A DNA stretch of 10,769 nucleotides, taken from positions 1 through 10,769 of the forward strand of contig JAOTWH010000064.1 of assembly GCA_029863035.1 (NCBI GenBank), written 5' to 3'. Position 1 is the first letter of the stretch. Each line of letters starts with the position of its first letter. The notes under the pieces are model-generated. The model had not been told where the DNA came from. It ran no database searches and was given only the letters and a program-made list of their open reading frames with translations. Below, in pieces: positions 1 to 5,204 of this stretch. The DNA is from Acidimicrobiia bacterium. Lineage in GTDB: Bacteria > Actinomycetota > Acidimicrobiia > UBA5794 > JAOTWH01. Made by a program: the position numbers and the translations under genes.

Positions 1-1
1 G

Positions 2-472
2 CTGGGACCGCCATCGAAGCCAGGCACCATCAACCGGGCGTGGATCGGACAGAACGCCTCGGCGATCTTGGCCGAGATCGGAGTGCAGGTTGATGACGAC
101 GTCCGCCTGGTGGTGGCGACCGTTCCCATCGAGCACAGCTTGATCTGGACCGAGCAGATGATGCCGGTGATGCCTGTGGCCCGAGTCCCAGACGTGGCCC
201 AAGCGATAGACCTGGCCGTGAGAGCAGAGCATGGATTCGGCCACACCGCTTCGATCTACTCCACCAACGTCGAGACCATCACCAAGATGGCGCGTGCCAT
301 GAACTGTTCGATCTTCGTAGCCAACGCCCCTAACTACGCCGGCCTCGGTGAGGGTGGCGAAGGCTACGCTTCGTTCTCGATCGCAAGCCCAACCGGCGAA
401 GGACTCACCCGTGCTCGCACGTTCTCCAGGGTGCGACGGGTGACCGTCGTCGGCGCACTGAGAATCGTCTAG
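2..472 (+). CDS. BMC-associated acylating aldehyde dehydrogenase (PduP/EutE-like), C-terminal part
   Basis: Open from the window edge, this reading frame encodes the last 156 residues of a CoA-acylating aldehyde dehydrogenase. In this family the enzyme converts an aldehyde plus CoA and NAD+ to acyl-CoA inside a bacterial microcompartment. Visible family signatures are EHGFGHTASIYS, then KMARAMN, then GLGEGGEGYASFSIASPTGEG and the terminal segment ending in GALRIV. These match the C-terminal region of PduP/EutE. The catalytic Cys and any N-terminal encapsulation peptide lie upstream and cannot be seen. The stop codon shares one base with the GTG start of a BMC shell gene, which fixes the context as a microcompartment operon. 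The substrate (propanal, acetaldehyde, an aminoacetone-derived aldehyde or another) cannot be decided from this fragment. Confidence 0.9.
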   Translation: MGPPSKPGTINRAWIGQNASAILAEIGVQVDDDVRLVVATVPIEHSLIWTEQMMPVMPVARVPDVAQAIDLAVRAEHGFGHTASIYSTNVETITKMARAMNCSIFVANAPNYAGLGEGGEGYASFSIASPTGEGLTRARTFSRVRRVTVVGALRIV

Positions 473-1047
473 TGCAGCCTGCCCTCGCTCTTCTCGAGTT
501 CTCGTCAATCGCCCGCGGCATCGAGGCCGGCGATGCCATGGTGAAGAAGGCCTCGCTCGATGCTGTGTTCTCTGGAGTGATCCAGCCCGGCAAGTACCTG
601 GTGCTGATCGGAGGCGAAGTCGCCAACGTCGAGGAGTCGGCCGCGGCGGGGGAAGCCGTCGGCGGCAGCTCCATAACCGATCGCATGCTCTTGTCCGATG
701 TGCATCCCGACGTGGTCAACTCCCTGGGCGGGGCACGGCCGGTGGCGGCCGGTCGCTCGGTGGGGATCTTGGAGACCACCACGGTGGCAGCGATCGTCGA
801 AGCAGCCGACGCTGGCGTGAAGACGGCCGCGGTGGAGCTGCTCGAGCTGCACTTCGAAGGCCTGGGTGGCAAGGGCTATCTCATCTTCGGCGGTGACGTG
901 GCCGAGGTGGAAGCTGCGGTTGACGCTGCTGCGGCCAAGGCAGGCCATCGGCTAGAGGCGTCGGTAGTGATCCCTCAGGCGCACCCCGAGATGCTCGAGA
1001 ACCTTCAGGCCCATTCCCGTTTCGAGTCCCGGGTGCGGGGGAACTGA
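472..1047 (+). CDS. BMC-T (tandem BMC domain) shell protein, PduT-like
   Basis: This 191-residue protein carries two BMC domains, roughly residues 3-85 and 95-175. Each forms half of a subunit, so three chains make a pseudohexameric shell tile. It resembles PduT closely: both begin with an ALLEFSSIARGIEAGDAM-type opening, the second domain opens with SVGILET, and the tail carries VIPQAHPEML. In PduT, Cys38 in an ICPGK loop binds a [4Fe-4S] cluster on the three-fold axis. Here the same loop reads IQPGK with Gln at residue 38, and the whole protein has no cysteine, so it should not hold that cluster. The GTG start overlaps the dehydrogenase stop (TAGTG) and has only a weak Shine-Dalgarno, which suggests translational coupling. 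Its stop overlaps the next ATG (TGATG). Confidence 0.95.
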   Translation: MQPALALLEFSSIARGIEAGDAMVKKASLDAVFSGVIQPGKYLVLIGGEVANVEESAAAGEAVGGSSITDRMLLSDVHPDVVNSLGGARPVAAGRSVGILETTTVAAIVEAADAGVKTAAVELLELHFEGLGGKGYLIFGGDVAEVEAAVDAAAAKAGHRLEASVVIPQAHPEMLENLQAHSRFESRVRGN

Positions 1048-1319
1048 TGCAACTGGGAAGAGTCGTGGGAACTGTTGTCGCCTCAACCAAGGCGGCAGGG
1101 CTAGATGGCGTGAAGTTCTTGATGGTGCAGCCACTCGACAAGGCGCGTCGCGACATCGGCTCGCCGGTGGTGGCGGCAGACGGCGTCGCCGCGGCCGGAC
1201 CGGGCGAGTTGGTTTACTTCGTCGGTTCGCGCGAAGCGGCGCAAGCGATGCCAGATCCCTTCGTTCCCGTTGATCACGCCATCGTCGGCATCGTTGACGC
1301 GGTCGAGGAGTCGAGTTGA
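1047..1319 (+). CDS. BMC-P pentameric shell vertex protein (EutN/CcmL family), copy 1
   Basis: This 90-residue protein has the full length of the EutN/CcmL/PduN family, whose pentamers cap the vertices of microcompartment shells. Family features are the opening MQLGRVVGTVVAS, a central VVAADGVAAAGPGE segment corresponding to the conserved AVDAVGAG-type turn, and the C-terminal AIVGIVDAV strand. A GGGGGA stretch lies just upstream of the ATG. The gene overlaps the BMC-T gene by one base at its start and the second pentamer gene by four bases at its end, so it belongs to the same transcript. It is about one third identical to the next gene in a gapless by-eye alignment, so the two are distinct vertex subunits rather than a recent duplication. 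Confidence 0.94.
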   Translation: MQLGRVVGTVVASTKAAGLDGVKFLMVQPLDKARRDIGSPVVAADGVAAAGPGELVYFVGSREAAQAMPDPFVPVDHAIVGIVDAVEESS

Positions 1320-1588
1320 AGATCGGCCGAGTAAGTGGAACGGTGGTCGCAACCGTTCAGGCTCCTGTCTTCGACGGCCGGCGCCTGCTGATCTGTGACC
1401 TCCTGGACATCGACGGCAACGAAACCGGGTCCTACCTCATCGCGGTAGACGCGGTTGGGGCTGGAGCAGATGAGACGGTGTTGTTGTTGGACGAGGGGAC
1501 CTCTGCTCGTCAGATCGTCGAACAGGATCCAGCGCCGATAAGGGCGGTGGTGGTCGGAATCGTCGACGAGGTTGTGCTGGCTGGATGA
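1316..1588 (+). CDS. BMC-P pentameric shell vertex protein (EutN/CcmL family), copy 2
   Basis: This second 90-residue EutN/CcmL-family protein begins MKIGRVSGTVVATVQAP, has the family core IAVDAVGAG followed by TSARQI, and ends in VVVGIVDEV. The TTG start at 1316 is supported by a GAGGAG Shine-Dalgarno at 1305-1310 with 5-nt spacing, and by its position, overlapping the previous stop as TTGA. The core is closer to textbook PduN/EutN than copy 1 is. It is the last recognisable microcompartment gene in the window. After its stop there are 54 nt before a lipoprotein gene that may have its own promoter, so the BMC operon may end here. The role is inferred from the family: closing the five-fold vertices of the shell. 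Confidence 0.94.
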   Translation: MKIGRVSGTVVATVQAPVFDGRRLLICDLLDIDGNETGSYLIAVDAVGAGADETVLLLDEGTSARQIVEQDPAPIRAVVVGIVDEVVLAG

Positions 1589-1611
1589 ACTGGTCGGGTG
1601 GGGTGCGCCGC

Positions 1612-1617
1612 TACCCT
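1612..1617 (+). promoter_or_regulatory. Possible -10 box for the first lipoprotein gene
   Basis: TACCCT fits the TANNNT actinobacterial -10 pattern. It would start transcription near 1624 and give a short leader carrying the AGAAGGG Shine-Dalgarno at 1628-1634. No convincing -35 is visible. Read-through from the BMC operon is an equally good explanation for expression. Confidence 0.3.
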
Positions 1618-1642
1618 CGCCTCCACCAGAAGGGCAACATCC

Positions 1643-2017
1643 ATGAAGAAGCTGTTCGTTTTCGTCGCCGTGATGGGCCTGCTGGCGGCTGCGTGCAGCA
1701 GCTCGAGCAGCGCTGATAGTTGTGACGATGTCGCTCAAGCGGGCCTCGACCTCCTGCAGGATGCCCTCGATGAGTTGGGCGGCATGTCGATCGAAGAAGT
1801 GGCGGCTCTGGGTGAGGGTGAGCAACCGGCCGCCTTCGACGATATCGAGAGGGCCGGGGACCAGATCGACGAAGATGCCACCGCTCTTGGTTGCGACGAG
1901 GCGGACCTCGAGGCGTACGTCGTCGATCGTGTCGACACGCTCACCGCAGACGGCGCTGTGGCCGAATTGGTTCTCGCCCAGCTCCAAGCCGACCCCGGGG
2001 CTTTGTTCGCTCCCTAA
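1643..2017 (+). CDS. Small secreted lipoprotein, family unknown (paralogue of the gene at 3443)
   Basis: This 124-residue protein has a lipoprotein signal: Met-Lys-Lys, a hydrophobic run at residues 4-17, and a lipobox LAAAC with the lipidated Cys at residue 18, followed by a Ser-rich linker. The mature part is acidic and probably helical, and has two further cysteines (27 and 84) that could form a disulfide. I do not recognise the family. The lipoprotein encoded at 3443 shares the same plan: a C-[DE]-D-[VI]-A motif, LQD.LD, a Ser-[IL]-Glu-x-Val segment, a [TA]A.GC motif, a DR pair and the A[DE]G.VAE tail. The ATG at 1643 is chosen because AGAAGGG precedes it with about 8-nt spacing and because it starts the signal peptide. 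The frame is open upstream to 1598. Function is unknown; it is probably anchored to the outer face of the membrane. Confidence 0.85.
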   Translation: MKKLFVFVAVMGLLAAACSSSSSADSCDDVAQAGLDLLQDALDELGGMSIEEVAALGEGEQPAAFDDIERAGDQIDEDATALGCDEADLEAYVVDRVDTLTADGAVAELVLAQLQADPGALFAP

Positions 2018-2040
2018 GCGTCGGCATGTTGCGAGCCGTA

Positions 2041-2060
2041 GGCGGATGGTTGAATCCGTC
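2041..2060 (+). terminator. Weak hairpin after the first lipoprotein gene
   Basis: The arms GGCGGAT and ATCCGTC pair over 7 positions including one G-T wobble, around a 6-nt loop. It starts 24 nt after the lipoprotein stop. Only a short T run (GTTTA) follows, so a terminator role is uncertain. Confidence 0.25.
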
Positions 2061-2135
2061 GTTTAGCGGGGCTGTGATCCCTTGCCGTTCGTCGCTGCCG
2101 TCCTTAACGTGACCAACGCCAGTCGGACGGGATCC

Positions 2136-2153
2136 CTGTTCGGCCAAGAACAG
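2136..2153 (+). promoter_or_regulatory. Inverted repeat abutting the Shine-Dalgarno of the ABM-like gene
   Basis: CTGTTC-N6-GAACAG is a perfect dyad ending one base before the AAGGGGAGG Shine-Dalgarno (2154-2162). It could be an operator or a leader hairpin affecting ribosome access. A TANNNT match (TAACGT, 2105-2110) lies upstream and would place it inside the leader. Confidence 0.35.
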
Positions 2154-2170
2154 AAGGGGAGGCCACCACC

Positions 2171-2449
2171 GTGGCTATCGGAATCTATTTTGGAGACAGC
2201 GCATCGTTCACGGCGAAGGTATATGACGACGTTGTCAGTCGGCTGGAAGCGGCGGGTGCCGGCGCCCCGGCCGGCAGGCTGTACCACGTCGCGATGGAAA
2301 GCGGTGATCTCGTCAACGTGTTTGACGTATGGGACTCGCAAGAGTCCTTCGAGGCGTTCGGGGCGACGTTGATTCCGATCATGGCCGAGCTCGGCGCCGA
2401 GCCCGCCGAGCCGATGGTCCTCCCGGTTCGCAACGTCATCGAGGGCTGA
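2171..2449 (+). CDS. Small ABM-like (dimeric alpha/beta-barrel) protein
   Basis: This 92-residue soluble protein has no signal peptide. Its pattern is an N-terminal strand (MAIGIYF), a helix rich in Glu/Arg (VVSRLEAAGAG), a strand with GRLYHVA, then LVNVFDVWDSQESFEAF, a second helix and a final strand. That is the layout of the antibiotic biosynthesis monooxygenase-like dimeric alpha/beta barrel superfamily, and close relatives annotated as hypothetical are common in actinobacteria. The substrate and even an enzymatic role are unknown. The GTG start is well supported by the strong Shine-Dalgarno AAGGGGAGG at 2154-2162 with 8-nt spacing. The gene is convergent with the DNA glycosylase downstream, and about 150 nt separate it from the lipoprotein gene upstream. 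Confidence 0.8.
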   Translation: MAIGIYFGDSASFTAKVYDDVVSRLEAAGAGAPAGRLYHVAMESGDLVNVFDVWDSQESFEAFGATLIPIMAELGAEPAEPMVLPVRNVIEG

Positions 2450-2512
2450 GCCCCCCGCCATCCGCCTAAGCCGTTGCGATGCCGAGACTCAGCGGGCTTT
2501 CGAAACCCAAGC

Positions 2513-2540
2513 AGATATCTAGATAGGTAAGACCCCCCCC
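2513..2540. other. AT-rich overlapping palindromes and an 8-C tract between convergent genes
   Basis: AGATATCT (2513-2520) and TATCTAGATA (2516-2525) are overlapping perfect palindromes in otherwise GC-rich DNA. A run of eight C follows at 2533-2540. The stretch lies between the ends of two convergent genes. I see no classical terminator here; its role is unknown. Confidence 0.4.
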
Positions 2541-2550
2541 AAGACGGCAT

Positions 2551-3402
2551 CTATGCCAGCTCCTCGAGCAGTAGGTGGGTAGCCCAATTAGCCGCATCGC
2601 CCCATGGGGCTGTGACCGATCGCACCTCTTCCTCAGATGACAGGGCGTCGCCTCCTAAGTAGATGAGGCCGATCGCTTTGCGCACCCCAAGATCGCCAGC
2701 CGCGACCGCGTCCGGCCTGCCAAGGCTGCGGGCCAGGAACCAATCGGCGGTCCAGCGCCCAACTCCCTTGATCTGGGTGAGGCGCTCGATCACTTCGGCA
2801 TTCGTTGCGGTGCTCAGCTCGGCCAGCCGCCCCTCGGCCGCCGCCGTGGCGATGTTGACGATGTAGCGGCTCTTGGCAGTTGTGAACTGCAGCTCTCGGA
2901 GTCGAAGTGGGTCGGCGCCCGCCAGCGCTTCGGCAGTGGGGAAGGCCCACACCTCGACGTCCCCGACAAGGTGCTGGGTGCCCAGGAGCTCCACCAGTCG
3001 CCGCCTGGTGGTGGTGGCCCAAGCCAGGTTGACCTGTTGGGCGGTCACCGATGTGACGAGCGATTCGACGGGGTCGGGTTCGATGGGCGGGCGATAGCCG
3101 CCGAGCCGTCGCCACAGACGACCAAAGAACTCATCGGCGCCGACCAGCTGCTTTATCGGTTCGATAGGAAGCTGTCCGCCCAGGCGGTGGCGTAGATCGT
3201 CAAGGCAAGCGTCGGCGTCATCGGATTCGACGGTGACGCGACCATCATCGCCTTGCACTGCTCTATAGGCGCCGCCGGCACAGACCCGATAGAAGGCGCC
3301 ATCGACCACCCTGTTGGCACCGTCGTCACCCCAGCGCCGGAAGCGGTCGATGGAGTCGGCCAGCGATACCGGTTCGTCGGGGGACCAATGTGCGAGTGCC
3401 AT
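2551..3402 (-). CDS. alkA: DNA-3-methyladenine glycosylase II (AlkA-like, HhH-GPD superfamily)
   Basis: This 283-residue protein would remove alkylated purines from DNA to start base excision repair. The HhH-GPD domain occupies roughly residues 110-250. Its opening, SLVTSVTAQQVNLAWA, matches the AlkA Q-L-V/S-V-A-x-A helix. The helix-hairpin-helix LTQIKGVGRWTAD lies at 208-220. The catalytic Asp is Asp237 in AAGDLGVRKA, in the AlkA spacing, and there are no C-terminal iron-sulfur cysteines, which fits AlkA and not MutY/Nth. Residues 1-100 correspond to the AlkA N-terminal barrel. The ATG at 3402 is preferred: the frame stays open upstream to 3726 but that extension is low-complexity and runs over the divergent lipoprotein gene. 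A TAGGGT -10-like box (3413-3418, minus) would put the transcript start only about 4 nt before the ATG. Confidence 0.88.
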   Translation of the reverse strand: MALAHWSPDEPVSLADSIDRFRRWGDDGANRVVDGAFYRVCAGGAYRAVQGDDGRVTVESDDADACLDDLRHRLGGQLPIEPIKQLVGADEFFGRLWRRLGGYRPPIEPDPVESLVTSVTAQQVNLAWATTTRRRLVELLGTQHLVGDVEVWAFPTAEALAGADPLRLRELQFTTAKSRYIVNIATAAAEGRLAELSTATNAEVIERLTQIKGVGRWTADWFLARSLGRPDAVAAGDLGVRKAIGLIYLGGDALSSEEEVRSVTAPWGDAANWATHLLLEELA

Positions 3403-3430
3403 GGCGACGGCAACCCTAACTATGCGCAGG

Positions 3431-3436
3431 TACCTT
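3431..3436 (+). promoter_or_regulatory. -10 box placing transcription at the start codon of the second lipoprotein gene
   Basis: TACCTT (TANNNT) is followed by exactly 6 nt and then the ATG at 3443. This is the geometry of a leaderless actinobacterial transcript, and it helps select 3443 over the in-frame ATG at 3422. No clear -35 is visible. Confidence 0.5.
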
Positions 3437-3442
3437 GGGGCG

Positions 3443-3808
3443 ATGGCCCGAATCACCCTTCTCGCTCTGGTTCTGCTGGTAGCAGCGTGCACGCCATCTC
3501 CGCTCGATGCCGAACCGGCCGAGATCGACACCTGCGAAGACATAGCCACGGCCACGGTTGGGGTGCTGCAGGACCAGTTGGACCTCGTGGCGACACTTTC
3601 GTTGGAGCAAGTTCTGGCCGACCCCGGGCCGCCGGAACTGGAGGCCCTAGAACTGCGAGGCGATGAGTTGGCGGCTCGCTCCACAGCCATCGGGTGTGGG
3701 GACGCCGAGATCGGAGTACTGATCAAAGATCGGTCTCAAGGGCTGGTGGCCGAGGGGCCGGTGGCCGAGAGGTTCCTCGATGCGATTCGGGACCGGATCG
3801 GGCCTTAG
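3443..3808 (+). CDS. Small secreted lipoprotein, paralogue of the gene at 1643
   Basis: This 121-residue lipoprotein starts MARITLLALVLLVAAC. The lipobox is LVAAC with Cys16 lipidated, then a Pro/Glu-rich linker and an acidic helical-looking domain with Cys31 and Cys85. Motifs shared in order with the lipoprotein at 1643 are T/S-C-E/D-D, LQD.LD, S-[LI]-E-[QE]-V, G-D-[EQ], [TA]A.GC, a [KD]R-containing helix and A[ED]G.VAE. The cysteine spacing is also close (54 versus 57 residues), so the two are paralogues. The start at 3443 is chosen because it gives a compact signal peptide and sits 6 nt after a TACCTT -10 box. Starts at 3422 or 3314 are possible but would extend over the divergent alkA start. 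Function is unknown. Confidence 0.82.
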   Translation: MARITLLALVLLVAACTPSPLDAEPAEIDTCEDIATATVGVLQDQLDLVATLSLEQVLADPGPPELEALELRGDELAARSTAIGCGDAEIGVLIKDRSQGLVAEGPVAERFLDAIRDRIGP

Positions 3809-3841
3809 TGACCTATGCCGCAAGTCATGCGACACACGACA

Positions 3842-4525
3842 CTAGAGCTGCGACGCTGCGGCCGAGTCCAGGAACCAGGTGACTTGGTTGGCGCCATCGG
3901 CCACCGCTTCGGCGGGTAGCCCGCTGCCACCCTGCAGGATCTGAGCCATGACTCCCGCCTTGGATTCGCCGCTTACCAAGAAAGCCAGGTGGCTGGCACG
4001 CCACAGCAGAGGCATCGTTGCGGTGAGTCTCCACGTTTGCTTCTCTTCGACCCAGTTGGAGACGAACAGCGCGATACGCTCATCGAGAGCGTCCGTGTTC
4101 GGGAACAGCGATGCCGTATGGCCGTCATCGCCCAGCCCGAGCAGAATCACGGTTGGCTGGGAATCGCCGAAGATGCTTGACAGCTTGACGTTGTAATCGG
4201 CGGCGGCCGCCTGTGGGTCAGCGGGAAGCCACTGCAAAGGCACGAAGCTGGCATTCACCTGGTCGAGCAACGCACCATGCGCCATGAGATCATTGCGATC
4301 TTGATGGGAGGGCGGCACCCACCTCTCATCCGACATCCAGGTAAGAACATGCGCCCAATCGATGTCTTCGTCTCGCAGCCGGAGGTAGGTGGCGCGCGGC
4401 GTACTGCCACCGGCCAGGCCGAGAGTTATGGGCGCGGTCCCCTCGCGCAGCCAGCGGGCGATCGTTGCAGCAGCCAAATCGGCCAGGGCGTCGGTGTCGT
4501 CCGAGATTCTTACGTCCGTCGCCAT
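3842..4525 (-). CDS. pgl: 6-phosphogluconolactonase
   Basis: This 227-residue cytosolic enzyme hydrolyses 6-phosphogluconolactone to 6-phosphogluconate, the second step of the oxidative pentose phosphate pathway. The length is typical of the DevB/Pgl family. Diagnostic motifs are LGLAGGSTPR (about residues 35-44, sugar-phosphate loop), SDERWVPPSHQDRND (65-79) and LLGLGDDGHTASLFP (128-142), which holds the GDDGHTAS active-site segment. The usual partners zwf, opcA, tal or tkt are not in the window, so the gene stands alone here. It is divergent from an alpha/beta hydrolase across only 25 nt. TAGCCT on the minus strand, 6 nt before the ATG, suggests a leaderless transcript. It is convergent with the lipoprotein gene, with 33 nt between the two stops. 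Confidence 0.96.
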   Translation of the reverse strand: MATDVRISDDTDALADLAAATIARWLREGTAPITLGLAGGSTPRATYLRLRDEDIDWAHVLTWMSDERWVPPSHQDRNDLMAHGALLDQVNASFVPLQWLPADPQAAAADYNVKLSSIFGDSQPTVILLGLGDDGHTASLFPNTDALDERIALFVSNWVEEKQTWRLTATMPLLWRASHLAFLVSGESKAGVMAQILQGGSGLPAEAVADGANQVTWFLDSAAASQL

Positions 4526-4531
4526 GGCGCC

Positions 4532-4537
4532 AGGCTA
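4532..4537 (-). promoter_or_regulatory. -10 box for pgl, leaderless geometry, overlapping a divergent site
   Basis: On the minus strand TAGCCT is followed by GGCGCC (6 nt) and then the pgl ATG. The CTAG core is shared with TAGAAC (4536-4541) on the plus strand, a weaker -10 candidate for the divergent hydrolase gene starting at 4551. Confidence 0.5.
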
Positions 4538-4550
4538 GAACTGGGCGGAC

Positions 4551-5204
4551 ATGACAAGAAGGTTGCGAATCGAGTGGTCCGAAGGTCGCAAGGTGACCGG
4601 CTTGCTGTCAATGCCCGACCGGCCGCGTCAGACCGGAGTGTTGCTGGCCCACGGTGCCGGGGCTGGGCAGTGGACGCCGTTCGTGGTGCACCTCAGAAAC
4701 GGCCTGGCGGCCGGCCGCTACGCAACGATGTCGTTCAACTATCCCTATGCCGAGGCGGGCAGACGAAGTCCCGACCAGCCGAAAACCGCTCTCGCTGCCC
4801 ACGGTGCCGCAGCCGATCGTCTCGGTACGTACACGAAGAAGGTGGTTCTGGCCGGCAAATCGATGGGGGGACGACTCGGGTCTCACCTGGCAGAGCATCG
4901 CTCGGCCCTGGCCGGGGTGGTCTACTACGGCTACCCCATCGTGTCGCCTGCGTCGCGCCAGGTGCGAGATACGTCACATCTCGGCAACGTCGGCGTGCCG
5001 CAACTGTTCTTCGCAGGCACTCGCGACCCGCTCTGTCCACTTGAAACATTGCTTGAGGTGACCGCCGGTCTCGACGACACCACGGTCGCCATCATCGAGG
5101 GCGGCGACCACTCCTTCAAGGTTCCAAAAGCTGTCGGCAAGCCATACCCCGACGTGCTCGACGACCTGGTCGCCATAACCCTCGATTGGCTGGGAGGCCT
5201 CTAG
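4551..5204 (+). CDS. Alpha/beta hydrolase, KANL3/Tex30-like (dienelactone-hydrolase-related)
   Basis: This 217-residue soluble alpha/beta hydrolase has an apparently complete catalytic triad: Ser104 in the nucleophile elbow GKSMGG, Asp159 in GTRDPLCP, and His187 in GGDHSFKVPK. The oxyanion-side motif LLAHGAGAG lies at about residues 31-39, and NYPYAEAGRRSP after strand 4 is typical of the KANL3/Tex30-type family found in many bacteria. The natural substrate is not known; members are predicted carboxyl-ester or related hydrolases. There is no signal peptide, so it should act in the cytosol. The ATG at 4551 lies 25 nt from the divergent pgl start. The gene ends in a CTAG tetranucleotide that also supplies the stop of the convergent mutT1 gene. 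Confidence 0.88.
   Translation: MTRRLRIEWSEGRKVTGLLSMPDRPRQTGVLLAHGAGAGQWTPFVVHLRNGLAAGRYATMSFNYPYAEAGRRSPDQPKTALAAHGAAADRLGTYTKKVVLAGKSMGGRLGSHLAEHRSALAGVVYYGYPIVSPASRQVRDTSHLGNVGVPQLFFAGTRDPLCPLETLLEVTAGLDDTTVAIIEGGDHSFKVPKAVGKPYPDVLDDLVAITLDWLGGL

Noticed and set aside
1274..1987. 237-codon open frame on the minus strand
   Set aside because: Antisense to the second pentamer gene and the lipoprotein, both of which have clear family or signal features and good starts.
3403..3726. N-terminal extension of the DNA glycosylase frame
   Set aside because: The added residues are Ser/Ala/Arg-rich without domain character and would lie over the divergent lipoprotein gene; the ATG at 3402 gives a normal AlkA-like length.
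4277..5044. 255-codon open frame on the plus strand
   Set aside because: It crosses antisense pgl and then overlaps the hydrolase gene in another frame; its product is Arg-rich and low in hydrophobic periodicity, typical of a shadow frame.
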